This document shows, piece by piece, positions 11,595 through 22,113 of a stretch of 64,000 nt of DNA; position 1 is the stretch's first letter; each line of letters begins with the position of its first letter. Below the pieces are notes generated by a model. It saw nothing but the letters and a program-made list of their open reading frames with translations, made no database searches and was not told the origin of the DNA. The position numbers were made by a program, and so were the translations under genes. The stretch spans positions 7,736,001 through 7,800,000 of the forward strand of contig NC_085920.1 of NCBI RefSeq assembly GCF_035222485.1, in the 5' to 3' direction. This DNA comes from Podospora pseudoanserina (taxonomy: Eukaryota; Ascomycota; Sordariomycetes; Sordariales; Podosporaceae).

Positions 11595-11946
11595 AATGGC
11601 GGAATCTTCAACGGCTGTTTGTTGGTTGGGAAGGAGCAGGCTTGTGTCACATGATTTTCGTGAATGCGGGTTGGCTGTTGGGACGATGCAGTTGTTGCTC
11701 GCATGCAGTTAGGGTTGTCTGGGTTGGGGTTCCAACAAATCAGGAGTGACCCCTTAACTGTGGATACGATTCTCCCCACGGGTTTGTTTACTTTTGCCTT
11801 CCCTGGCAACAGCGATAAGGTCCAACCCTATCCTTGCCGCCGACGGTTGCACTTCCTGATCCGGCTGATCTCGTATCCTGGCATAAATTGTGCAGAGCTT
11901 GCTGAGTAGCGTTCGGTATGGAAAATGACAAATACGGTATTTCAAG
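11595..11946. other. Intergenic
   Basis: Upstream region of the DUF7704 gene up to the outer inverted repeat. The ORFs on both strands here are short and unsupported. Confidence 0.4.
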
Positions 11947-11949
11947 GCC

Positions 11950-11990
11950 TCGGCCGGGACACTCAGCCAAAACTCCTGAAGACACTCAGA
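11950..11990 (+). repeat. Outer inverted repeat, left copy
   Basis: About 40 bases containing GGGACACTCA and CTGAAGACACTCAG. The reverse complement of 14258-14300 matches it with a few mismatches and small gaps. The 8-mer GACACTCA occurs twice inside the copy. It lies about 400 bases outside the left end of the Fot1/pogo element and is distinct from that element's own ends, so it may mark an older element. Confidence 0.6.
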
Positions 11991-12390
11991 CTAACCATAA
12001 CCGGCAACTACCCCCACAAGAGACTTCAAACATCGGTTTTCGTTGAAAACACTGCAAAAAAGCAGGTCCCAAAATGCAAGGCCACTCTTCCACAACTGCG
12101 AGCAGTTTTCTAACCGACCTAGCCCTACATTAAATAAGTGATGAAGGCCTTGAACTATAGAAAGCTATATATATCAATACACCAATGCCCTCTCTTTGCA
12201 ACTCTGGAAAATATAATCTATAAGCCTTAGCCGCGGGGAGGATCTAGTGTAGAGACTGTCAAGGACTTCGCAGTAGACTATATACATAGCAAAGGCGTGT
12301 TTTTACCTATGTTTTAAGGTTTTTGGTATGTTCGAACACTCTACCGCAGTCTGAACTGACCGTTGTGGGGCCCTTTACCAGATATAGTTA

Positions 12391-12436
12391 ACGTACATTA
12401 TAAGCGAGTGCACCATATAAGCGAGTGCACCACTTT
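12391..12436 (+). repeat. Left terminal inverted repeat with tandem 17-bp subunit
   Basis: Perfect 46-bp match to the reverse complement of the right end. Inside, the unit TATAAGCGAGTGCACCA occurs twice in tandem, so each end presents two candidate transposase-binding sites. Confidence 0.9.
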
Positions 12437-12473
12437 CCACCACCCTACGAATACTATCCTCAATTACACCACA

Positions 12474-14219
12474 TCAGCACAAGGAATTAACTATAATTAC
12501 ATCAGAAACAGCTGAATCTGAGGCATCTGCAGCTTCCTGGCAAGTGCGCGCATTATGGCCAGGCTTGCCGCACACACTACAGCACTGAACCTTCGTACGA
12601 GCCCCCCCTGCATTACTACTATCCGGCTGCGTTTCTTGCACTCCCTCCTTATCCACGGCCTTCTGATCCAATAGATCCTGTGCCTCTTGTATAGTAAGTG
12701 ACCCTCCAAGCCTTACACGTGTTTTTTTAGCTCTCCGGCGCTTGCTTAGTGCCTCATTGGCCTTACGGAGCGAAGAGACCTCTGCACGAAGGAGAGCCAC
12801 CTGGTACATTATAGCCGTTGTACCTTTAGCAAGCTGGTCTACTGTAGCCAGCATTGAAGTCGGGGAGCTATTTTGATGGTTGGTAATGCGAGTCTTGATG
12901 AGCGTTGATTGTGAATTGGCTTCTCGAGGGTTGTGTGGTGTCTGGGAGACCCAAGGTTGTGCAGTGCCGGGCCGTGAGTTTGGAGGTGTTAGCGTACGAA
13001 ACTTCATATCCAGCTTAGAAAGCACCCTCTCTGGATCGTACGGTATAAGGCCAGCGCCCGCAAAGCCACCCTGTATATTCTTCTCTGTTATAGAGACGAA
13101 GAAGGCCTCGCGGAAGGCATAGAGGAACTCGAGCTTGCTTATATGGTTAATATACATACGTATTAAGTCTTCGATCTGGCGACCGTACGCCTGTTTTAGC
13201 GGCCCAAAGCAGCCAACATCGAGTGGCTGGAGGAGGTGGGAGGAGTATGGAGGCATATAGAGCGTAATAATGTTGTTCTGCTGGCAGTAGTGTTTGAATT
13301 CGGTCGAGTGGTGGCTTTCGTGGCTATCGAGGATTAATAACCGGTATTTGCCTTTTGTACGGGACGCTATATAATAGTCGAAGTGCTTGATCCAATCTAG
13401 GCCTACCGGATTGGTAGTCCATCCATTATCGGTGGTTACGATACGCTAGGTGGACGGTAAATTGTATTCGGTATACTAGTTGGCAAGGTGGTACTGTGCG
13501 GCCAAGATAATAAAGGGAGGGATAGCCTAGCCGAGGGTATTAACTCCCTGGATCACCGTTGCCCATTCGCGGTTGCCAGGCTGGGCCAGTTTTGCCTTGC
13601 TAAGGCCGTCCGAGGTCGTAACTACTATACCCGCGAAGATAATACCCATCATAAACCCAGTCTCGTCGAAGTTATAGATATCGTTATCTATAATACCGTA
13701 CTTGGCCTTAGTGTTCCGTATAAGCGCAAACCACTCGGCAATAACCTTTAGATCCTCGCACTTAGCCCTCTAGTAGTCGTATCTACGCGTAAAACGCGTA
13801 CGGAGCTGTGGCTGGCGTTTGACGAAGTTATATACCCAGAGCTTGCCAACAGGGGGCGCGTCGCGTACGCGTAGCAGTTGGTTGGCCATATCTTCCACAC
13901 CACGTAATCTTGGTGGAAAAGCTCGCGCACATAGCTCAATGATGTATTGAACAATAGCATCCTCTTCGGATTAAGTAAGCTTCTTCGATTTGGGCGTAGT
14001 ATCGCGTCGTGCAGGCCGGCCAGCGCGTCGTCGTAAGAGAGTCGTATGGTGGACGTTGTAGATCTTTCCTGCGGCTCGGAGGCTAAGATTTTTATCTTTT
14101 TCAAGAGCTTCGAGGGCTAAGATTACCCTGGCTTCCTTTAAAGTAGAAGGCATATTGGGTTGTGTAGAAAAAGTCGATGTTGGGTGGAAGGATAGTGCGT
14201 CGCTTAAAAAGTGGTGCAC
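12474..14219 (-). pseudogene. Fot1/pogo transposase, five in-frame stops
   Basis: The frame begins at 14219, or at the inner Met of MPSTLKEARVI. Order: a psq-type helix-turn-helix (LSLRAAGKIYNVHHTTLLRR), a CENP-B-like DNA-binding region (SEEDAIVQYIIELCARAFPP), then the DDE catalytic core with NFDETGFMMG, VTTDNGWTTNP, LLILDSHESHHSTEF and MPPYSSHLLQPLDVGCFGPL. The long intact 3' ORF (12474-13256) ends with a coiled, basic region and a zinc knuckle (CSVCGKPGHNARTC). Five stops interrupt the frame upstream of 13256: one TAA and two TAG where Gln is expected, and two TAG where Trp is expected (for example W-RIVTTDNGW). All are C-to-T or G-to-A changes, consistent with RIP. The protein would cut and paste the element at TA sites. 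Confidence 0.85.
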
Positions 14220-14253
14220 TCGCTTATATGGTGCACTCGCTTATAATGTACGT
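14208..14253 (-). repeat. Right terminal inverted repeat
   Basis: Exact reverse complement of 12391-12436, with the same tandem 17-bp unit, followed directly by TA. Confidence 0.9.
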
Positions 14254-14257
14254 TAGC

Positions 14258-14300
14258 TGAGTGTCTTCAGGGACTTTGCTTGAGTGTCCCTAGCCGGGCT
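14258..14300 (-). repeat. Outer inverted repeat, right copy
   Basis: Pairs imperfectly with 11950-11990. It starts only a few bases beyond the right TA of the Fot1/pogo element, so that element appears to have landed at the inner edge of this repeat. Confidence 0.6.
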
Positions 14301-15479
14301 CGCGCGAGATTCAGCGACCGGGGACCTCTAAAGCCCGTAGGCTATGACGGTGGTTAAGTCCACAGTGGTCGAGACAGGGACCACATATCTCCCATTGTTG
14401 TTTATCGATTAGTTGAGAATCATTTACCCCTATTAGTCCCTTCTCATCCCATTCTGCTAATTCGTTCATTTGACCCGAGACCGCCACAGGGTGTCCCCGT
14501 CCGTGCATCGTAAGGTCGACGGGATCGGGGCCCGGCGATGGCATCCGGTTCTTCCCCGAGGTGGTGATCCTGGTATAATCGACAAAGCGGAGGAGTCGGC
14601 TCCAGAACTCATTCTCCACAGTCAGCCCAGCCAAGCACCACTCCCAGAAAGAAGCCCAGGCCCTTTATGGGCGTCGATTCCGTATGTGAACCGCTCTTTC
14701 GGGAGCTTGAAACTTACCTGTAGATCAGTTGCAACCTCGAGACCCCCAACTCATCCCCAGAAACACGGCAGCCGCCATGCAGGAACCTTTCTCGATATCC
14801 GCTCCATAGAACATGATAACCACCGCTCTCGAGACAGCTCGCAAGGCTAACGAGAATCTGGCACTGTTTCACCACCGCCTTTCCAAACTGAAGCAAGCCT
14901 TAGGGCTTGGTACTTCTACCGCTGCTTATTTTAGAACCCTCCATCGAAAAAAAGCTTGACCTAGACCCTCGTTCGCAACCTTCTCGCTAAGCACGTCGCT
15001 TACTTGGAGCGATGTGACCAGAAATGGCGCAGGATCGAACCGGGATCGGTGATTGAAGGAATTCACCGCTTAAGCGCCATGGCAAAAAGTAAAACTCAGC
15101 AATAGGGTTCGGTATATACATAAAATCTGGGAAAATCCTGTATTTGTATTGGGGGTCCTGAATACCGTCTTTTCCGTCTAGACAGCTAACCCGATTGGGA
15201 AAGGATCCTGGGAGTGGGGCAGGTAAAAATGCTGCTTTTTCTAGAAAAGTGCTGACCTGGGCCGTGCTTTTTAATAGACTACCTAGCTTAGCACTGTCTA
15301 ATACCGTCCGGGCCTGACTGTGTATGTAAAAGACCTAGCCGGGCTTATCTCGCGCCATCAAAAGCGGAGCGGCTCCCAAGAACGACCGGCAACGGGTTCC
15401 CGGCTTCTCTCTTGTTTGATTCAACGACGACTGAGCAAACCGCAAGCCGCCCAAATCCAAGTCCCACAACAGACAAAAA
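14301..15479. other. Gene-poor stretch with a possible gene remnant
   Basis: A minus-strand ORF at 14311-14634 and an overlapping plus-strand ORF at 14470-14850 are both open, but neither shows a recognisable motif. Near 15030-15090 lies a tRNA-like set of hairpins (listed separately). The remainder up to 15479 is likely leader DNA of the next gene. Confidence 0.4.
15031..15088 (-). other. tRNA-like hairpin cluster, possibly a tRNA relic
   Basis: On the minus strand the segment begins ATGGCGC and ends GCGCCAT, a 7-bp closing stem. Inside are a 5-bp stem (GGTGA/TCACC) with a 10-nt loop, and GATCCCGGTTCGATC, which carries a GGTTCGATCC box-B-like T loop. There is no proper D arm, the T stem pairs poorly, and the length (about 57 nt) is too short for a nuclear tRNA. 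It may be a decayed tRNA or a tRNA-derived repeat. Confidence 0.25.
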
Positions 15480-16518
15480 ATGTCTGAAGCAATAACCAAC
15501 CAAGCAAGAGAGATCCTCGGCGATCTCACCACGACCTTCACAGCTCCCGAACCCTGCTGGACACCAGCCCACCACCTCGACCTCAACGTCGGCTGGCTAG
15601 GCCAGACATGCGGACCGACAGACGTCCAAGAACGCCATCTGCTAACCCCCGACGACAACAGGCGCCCCAAGAACGAACTCAGCCTTCTTCAGTTGGGGAT
15701 TCTACTCGCCCGGCCTCGAGTACCCGGTAGGCTATCACTCCGCATGCACCGCCAGCGCCACCTCCCAGGGCTGGCGTCTCCAGTTCAGGATAGAGGCTGA
15801 CGAGACTTTTGTCGGCTGCTGTCCATCCGGCTTCGCCTGCCACAACCAAAACGGCCAAACCTGCATCTCCAATGCCCGAACAGCCACTATTTCGACGTAC
15901 CAATGCGAAAGCGGGAGCCAGATCAACCTCGCACCCATGACCCTCCCCAATCCAACAAGGTCTCAGGCGTACATCTACGCGCCCATGATCCAGCTCGCGT
16001 GGAAGCCCTCGGACCTCCCGCCGTCCCAGAGACCAATCGTTACGTCAGCCCCTGACGAGCCCTCCGGCGGCGGCGGCGGCGGCTTGTCGACTGGAGCGAT
16101 AGTCGGTGTGGCGGTTGGCGCTGCGGCGGTGGTCATCGCTATCGTAATTGGCACCTTTTTACTGTGGAGGATGAAGCGTCGCGGGGTTGCCCGCGCTGGG
16201 CCCGACTCAAAGATGGAGGACGCCCCCACGGGACCGAGTACGCCTCCGCCTGGATATCCCACCACCGTGACCGAAGAACAGACAAAGTACTATTACTCTG
16301 GCCAACCCAATCAGCAGTGGCACCCGGGGATGAAGGAACCCCAGGTCACGCCATACGAACTGGGACAGTCACATGCGCCGGTCGAACTGAGTGGTGCTCG
16401 GTGGGATATAGATGGCAGGGTGGAGGCCCCCGGCCCTGAGAGCAGACCGACAGAGCTAGAGACCCCGCAAGGGACTCCGCCAGCCGGGAAGCCTGCTGTG
16501 CTGCATCGATCGGAATGA
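15480..16518 (+). pseudogene. Single-pass membrane surface protein, frameshifted
   Basis: The start at 15480 opens TTTFTAPEPCWTP and DLNVGWLGQTCGPTDVQ, a Cys-containing ectodomain. After about 15630 the family sequence continues in another frame: PPTTTGAP, SAFFSWGFYSPGLEYPVGYH, FVGCCPSGFACHNQNGQTC and YAPMIQLAWKPSDLPPSQ. A Gly-rich linker, one transmembrane helix (about 16084-16170, GAIVGVAVGAAAVVIAIVIG), a WRMKRR stop-transfer and a Pro-rich cytoplasmic tail of about 110 residues follow. One extra base near 15631 and a TAA at 15643-15645 (expected TGG) break the join. A 38-nt intron there would be too short and leaves the wrong frame. The family is common in Sordariomycetes and looks like a wall or surface sensor; its role is unknown. 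Confidence 0.6.
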
Positions 16519-16719
16519 TTGGGGATAAGCTGGATGAGAGGACAGAGTGGAGGGATCACATTGAGCAGAGGTAATCCTTGGATACCTTCTCGTGAATCCC
16601 CCGGTATCAACGTTGCGTACATATTTATTTGGTAATAGCAAAGAGATGACTTTCTTTTCATCATCCCGAATTTCTTATAGATTTCGAGTTGCACAGATAA
16701 ACTCCGTAAGCAGGAAAGA

Positions 16720-19700
16720 TTATGGTAGCTCTGCCCGATTCCCGTCTGTTCCCGTCCTCGCTTGGTACAGCGCTTCCGACCCTGCAGCCAGGGTTCCATC
16801 GTCTCTCACGACAGGCCTTGGATAGGGATAATATGTGGATGTCGTCCCACTCATCGCACTGACACCTGATGAGGTGTACGTTGACATGATGCTGCTTGGT
16901 AGCGGGGGCGAAACCCTCATACTGGAAGGGGGTGATACCAATGCGTCCGACGGCGAGGCAGGGCCGCCATAGTTCGATGGGGTGTATCCGCTGTAGTATT
17001 GGGAGTCTGGCGGTGAGATGGGGGCAGGGGTGTATGGGCTCAAATATGATGGCACCAGCCCCTGGGAAGGCGCCGGTGGTCGGTACGGGAGAAATCGATG
17101 AAGAATGGGGACTTGTTGCTGTTGGTTGCGCGAATCAGTAAGGGGATTAGGCGACGGTTGAAAATACGGCGCTGGACGTGTCGACTCTCGTTCATCGTAG
17201 TATTCTTGGTTCCCCAAGTCGTGTTCTCCGTCTGCGGTTTTGAGGATTTGTGGGATTGCGGGTGGTGGTCTGGAAGGGGAAGGTGGCGGCCTCACTGGTG
17301 GCGATGGAGACGGGTTTGGCGCAGTTAACCCTTCTCTTTGGTCTACATACTGCTCGTTTGTCCTGCTGCGCGTGTCGTCGGGCAGTTCGGTCACATTTCC
17401 TTGTCCGACATTGAGAGGCATGGCTGAGCTAGCGAGATATGTTACGCGCTGATACTCAGCATTCTCTGTATCGATAGCCATGGTGAGCAGATCCAAGATG
17501 CGTTTGCGCTGCTCGGCGGTGGCGGTCGAAGCAAAGGAGAAACTGGAAAGCGTGCCGAGATTGGTGGCTCGCGCTCCATTTCCAAGCAGGCTGGCGACAG
17601 CCTGGGAATGGCCTGCAAAAGCTGCTCGCCTTAGGGGGTCCCAACCTTGTGCATCAACCTCACGCACAGCGCCTCCATGTTGAAGCAGCGCCTGTATCAC
17701 TTGGACGTGGCCACCACTGGCTGCCAGACACATCGGTGCATCCGTAGCCCCCTTGACCATGGCGCCACTGGTGAGTAGGAAGTTGGCAATCTCTGCATGC
17801 CCGTCTTGACACGCGATGGCGAGAGGTCTGATCGCCTTGTTGTCTAACGAGTCGACATGAGCACCACGGGCGACCAGGGCCCTGGCTGTCCTGAGGTTTC
17901 CCGTGCGGACAGCAATGTGCAATGGTGTTTCGCCGGTCATGTTCTGCACATTACAGCCTGCCCCTGCGTTGAGAAGGAGCGCTACTTCACTGTGTGTTGC
18001 ATACTGACATGCATAATGTAGGGGTCGATTGCCCTCAAGGCACTCAGCTTCGAGGGATGCCCCTGCCCTGACCAGCTTCTCAATGACCCCGAAGCTCCTG
18101 CCCATAGCGGCAACATGAAGCGGGGAGCGGCCGTTAATGCTTCGAGCATCTAGCTCCGTCTTCTTATTAGCGATCAGAAGTCCGACCGCCTCTTCGTGAC
18201 TGTTGTAGCTAGCCCAGTGCAACGGGGTGAAGTCACCAGCACTTCGTGTCCTCGGGGATGCCTTGTGCTGGAGAAGCAAATCCATCACGGTCTTGAGGCC
18301 TGCTCTTGCGGCTGTTGCAAGAGGCGTGAGGCTCTCCTCTTCCTGGGCCTCGAGGTCGGCTTTGGCGTTGAGAAGAGTCCCAACCACAGCGATACGGCCA
18401 GAGATGCATGCAGAATGAAGTGGAGTTCTCATATGTGAGTCTTTCGCATCCTTGTTGGCGCCTAGTTGGAGCAGAAGTTTGGCAATCTCATCATCACCCG
18501 CCTCGCTGGCTGCATGAAGTGGTGTTTTTTGGGCCTCATCACGAGAGTCGACCATGGCTCGCAGCTTGGCCAGGAAGCGAATGGCATCGAGCTGCCCATG
18601 ATCGCAGGCAATCCTCAGGGGCGTTTTTCCGTGGGGGCCACGGACATTAATGTCCGCCTCTCGGTCAAGAAGCGTCGCCATGACGTGGCAATGGCCATTA
18701 GCAGCTGCCAGATGGAGGGGCGAAAGCTTTCGTTTGTCCTCGGAGTGTATGTTGGCCCCTTCTGCAATCAACAGCTCGACAACATCGTTGTGGCCGCAGT
18801 GACAGGCGACGGCGAGAGGGGTTCTTCCGGTTCCCTTGTGAGGGTGGTCCAGATCCGCCCTCCTCCGAATCAGCGAGGCCATTTCCACATGGTCACCCCG
18901 TTGAGCCGCAACAATCGGCTTCGGTGGTGGATGGTTACCGTCGGACTGGAGGTACATATCTGTGGCTACGAGCTCGCCGGGGAATCGGATACTTAATTGA
19001 GACTTTGGCGACATTGTCGCGGCCTCCTTGTTAGCGCGGGAGCTGCTGCTACTTGATAGTCTTAATCGACCAAATCGCTGGCGAATGGTGGAAGGTGGTG
19101 ACTTGGACAGAGTCTCGGCCGACAGTGATGTGGTAGAAGAGACGGCTTTCCCAAGGGAGAAGAAGCCGCTCGTGTTGGAGCTCTTGTCGCTAGCAGGGGA
19201 CACCGGCGAGGAAGCTGGACTGTATGGCAACATCTCGAATGGCATGGGCCGTTGCCACGTGGGGTCTCGGGAATCCGGGTAACTGTTCTCATGGCTGCGA
19301 CTCGGGGGTCTGACGTGGATGCCGAACAGGGGAACAGTGTCGGGAGTGCTTTCTGGGAAGCTATCAATCCTGCCCAACCTTAAGGATGGCACGGGTGCCG
19401 CTTCGGTTCCGGCAATAGTTGAGCGTTCGGTATCCCTGACTGTGGACTGCTCTCGGACCGTGCTGGTGTCTTCGCGGATCTGTTGGAAAACCTGGCGCGC
19501 CGCGGTTTGTCGGAGGAGGCTATTTTGTTCTGAGAGGCTCTGGCTGTGGCATCGTCCGTCAGCTTGTGTCAGTATGCGGCGCGCAATTGAAACCGAAAGG
19601 CCTACCAGTATGCTGCATTGAGGAGTACCTGAAGCGCCAAGATTTGTGAATCAAGACGCTGTTCGTGTTCCTTGATCGTCGAGTCGATGAAGAGCTGTTT

Positions 19701-20027
19701 GAGGCGGGACACAACCGAGTCTCCCAGTAACCCCGCCACGTCCTGGTCCAGCGCTTCGATAAACACCTGGCATCCCTCCATGGCCACCCCCAAGCTATCC
19801 CGCATCTCGTCACCATTAGGGCTTGTGGATGCATTCAACTCGGCCCAGTCCTTGACCTGCGCCAGCGCGGCCCTCACTGTCGATAACTTTGCGATCAGGA
19901 GCTGGAGCGACCGTGCGCCCTCGGACCATCGCTGCTTCAGGGAATGGAGGTTGGTGGTGACGCGGGTGATGACAGACACAATCTCAGTACATGCCGCAAC
20001 GGCGCCAAGAATCGAAAGGGGCTCCAT
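16720..20027 (-). CDS. Ankyrin-repeat protein with fungal N-terminal helical domain
   Basis: Exon 20027-19606 joins exon 19543-16720 through a GTAGGC...CCACAG intron of 62 nt, giving 1081 residues. Residues 1-140 (MEPLSILGAVAACTEIVSVI, then helical heptads) resemble the N-terminal domain found on many fungal NLR-like and ankyrin proteins. A Ser-rich linker follows to about residue 340. Then come some 13 ankyrin repeats with clear TPLHxAxxxGH cores (GRTPLAVACHCGHNDVVELL, KTPLHAASEAGDDEIAKLLL, GETPLHIAVRTGNLRTARAL). The last 250 residues are disordered and Pro/Ser/Tyr-rich. No NTPase is present. A protein-binding scaffold is likely, perhaps in signalling or non-self responses. The frame is fully intact. 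Confidence 0.85.
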
Positions 20028-20932
20028 GGTCGAGCTTTAAAGAACATCGGCAGAAAAGGAGGACCGCACTTGGTAACAAACGAGTGGGAGCGGAGGGGGA
20101 AAAGACAAGAATCAGGTGGACGAGGCTCGGTGATCATCCATTGGACTCTCCATGGAATTAACCGCCCTCAGCCGCAGCAGCAGAAGGTGGGGTGATAGCG
20201 CTGGGCACGGGATTTGGCAACCACGACATCTGCGCTGTGACATTGGGGGTCAGGGGTGCTCAGCCTTGTCTCGGTTCCGTCGGGTTGGCTCACTCTGCAA
20301 GGGGCTCTTGGATCCACTACTTCATACTCTCTGGTTGCCGCCTCGATAGATTGAAAGGACGAGTGTGACCTTTTTCTGAGAGAACAAGAACTGGCATTTG
20401 AGATACTAGCCAATGGAATCGCAAGCACAGGATGATGGCTTGAGGTAGGGTGTAGGCAAGGCAGATTTAACATCGGATCAGGAAACTCGGTAAGAGCTGA
20501 ATGCACCAGTTGGGATATGCCGATTACATAGGTACTATCTGTCATACCACACAATTCTTCTTGTTTCCGTTTCCACAGTAATCCTTCTTCGAAAGACAAC
20601 AATGCTTATTCTTTATCCCGAACCCCTCTTAATTCTCCTCATAATCATAAAGGCTTCTTCTCATCCTTCACCAACTGTCTTGGACGCTTATAAAGGCCAT
20701 TGCCCACTCAGGCTGTCGCCTACCTGCTACCCATCGCCACTAAAACCTGGTCTCTTCAGACGCAGCCCAGGTATTATAAGAAGATTTCCCGTACTTTCTC
20801 TTGTACAACAGCGACAGCTTTAATATGAACTGCAATTAGCCGCACTATCAGTGGAGGAATAATTACTATTTACCTCGTTATCTTCTCTTTCCCTTCAACT
20901 CTTCAACTGCAATTTGAAATCTCCATCCACTC
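20028..20932. other. Intergenic
   Basis: About 900 bases holding the promoter of the ankyrin gene and the 3' flank of the deaminase gene. The ORF 20168-20602 lacks any motif. Confidence 0.5.
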
Positions 20933-21583
20933 TCATACAACCCCCCTCTCAACCGGCAAACAGTCCCCAATCCCTTCCCCCCTTTCACAACCTGCCGGAC
21001 ACTCACCCCCAGCACACTGCCACCCAAACTGCCTCTTACTTTCCTCCCTCCCCACTCCCCCAAGTACCACCTCCGGATCCTTATCCCTCATCCCAACTCC
21101 ACTCCCAATAACCTCTTCGCTGCCAATGTCCAACTGTCCCCATCCCAGCTCTATCAGCTCTTTGATGGAAACCCCATAGATATACTCCCTAAGCCCCGCC
21201 CACCTCACCGCAGCAGCACACATAGGGCAGCTTTCCGCGTTGGTGTATAGCGTTAGTTGCTTGAACGCCGCGAGTGACTCGGCGGGTGTCATGTTGTACG
21301 CAGACGACACAAAAAGTGAGGAGCAATTGCTTATAGCTGCCATCTCGCCGTGAAGAGTTGGATTACCCGTGCGAGAGTTTTGGTTGGCGCCTGTGCAGAT
21401 CAGAGTTCCTTGGGGGTTGCCGGTGGTGTGGTTGACGATAACACTGCCAAAGGCGGCGAAGGGGCAGGGATGGGAGAGGGCGAGGGTGTTGGCTTGGTGG
21501 ATCCAGTATTCACGGACTGATAGGGGGATGGTATTGTTGTGGCATTTTGGGGGATTGGGTGTTGATATGAACACGGCGTCCAT
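20933..21583 (-). CDS. Cytidine/guanine deaminase-like protein, probably secreted form
   Basis: From the Met at 21583 there are 216 residues. The zinc-site motifs of the CMP/dCMP deaminase fold are clear: HGEMAAI (His and catalytic Glu) and ESCPMCAAAVRWAG (the two Cys). Also seen are LSVREYWIHQA and HPCPFAAFGSVIVNHT, as in fungal secreted or vacuolar deaminase-like proteins. The ORF stays open upstream to 21835, and just before the Met lies ASLVLLLSTATAL, which looks like the end of a signal peptide whose own start is missing. The reaction would be hydrolytic deamination of a nucleobase or nucleoside; the substrate is unknown. The missing 5' end may mean the gene is truncated. Confidence 0.65.
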   Translation of the reverse strand: MDAVFISTPNPPKCHNNTIPLSVREYWIHQANTLALSHPCPFAAFGSVIVNHTTGNPQGTLICTGANQNSRTGNPTLHGEMAAISNCSSLFVSSAYNMTPAESLAAFKQLTLYTNAESCPMCAAAVRWAGLREYIYGVSIKELIELGWGQLDIGSEEVIGSGVGMRDKDPEVVLGGVGREESKRQFGWQCAGGECPAGCERGEGIGDCLPVERGVV

Positions 21584-21590
21584 GAGTGCC

Positions 21591-21929
21591 GTAGCTGTTG
21601 AGAGAAGCAGCACCAGTGAGGCCGACCAGGTTGGTGGTCCCTTGCTCAAACGTCTGGGTAGCCACGAACCCGCCAAACACGAGCGGCACAATAATGAGCA
21701 CTCCTGGCTGTGCAATGCTCCCGCGCAGGGTAATGACGACAAGAGCCCCCAAGACGGCGCACTGAAAGCAGATGGTGGTGGTTTGGATCGAGACCGCTTC
21801 TTCCGGGAGCGCGATGCCGGCAACCAAAGTTGCAATCCACTGGCAATACGTCCCAGTCCGAGTGCCGATGCCGTACAAGTCCTGTGTGGCTAGGATCTGA
21901 CAGGAAATAGAAGTGGAATTATCTCCCAT
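21591..21929 (-). pseudogene. N-terminal fragment of a multi-pass fungal membrane protein
   Basis: The ORF starts MGDNSTSISCQ and runs into DLYGIGTRTGTYCQW, the start signature of a large, uncharacterised fungal membrane-protein family. Two to three hydrophobic helices follow (CFQCAVLGALVVITL, GVLIIVPLVFGGFV). The family normally continues for several more helices, but here it stops and overlaps the deaminase reading frame. It looks like a broken copy abutting the deaminase gene. Confidence 0.55.
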
Positions 21930-22113
21930 AATTATTTTTCGGCGAGTATGAAGTTAGGTAAGGTAGACAGCCCCCTGGTCTTACTACCAAGAAAATAGAT
22001 CATTCGAGGGTCATTCGAGGTTCCGTCGCTCTATTATTGACAGGTATTAAGAGACAACTATATTTTAATATTGAAATTGATAAGCACTTTCCGGGAAAAA
22101 GCAACTGGAGGGG

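Larger units (their letters stand above)
12391..14253 (-). mobile_element. Fot1/pogo-type (Tc1/mariner) DNA transposon, RIP-decayed
   Basis: The element is 1863 bp, bounded by perfect 46-bp terminal inverted repeats (12391-12436 and 14208-14253) and flanked on both sides by TA (12389-12390 and 14254-14255), the target duplication of this superfamily. It holds one transposase frame on the minus strand. The ends are perfect while the gene has five stops, so the element is recent or its ends escaped mutation. It may still be mobilisable by an intact relative elsewhere. Confidence 0.9.

Noticed and set aside
12497-12709. Minus-strand ORF of 70 residues in the transposon
   Set aside because: Out-of-frame shadow of the transposase C-terminal zinc-knuckle region.
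13748-14104. Minus-strand ORF of 118 residues starting MKKIKILASEP
   Set aside because: A different frame over the transposase DNA-binding region; the motif-bearing frame is the other one.
14470-14850. Plus-strand ORF of 126 residues
   Set aside because: No motif, no signal, overlaps an equally open minus-strand ORF; cannot be supported.
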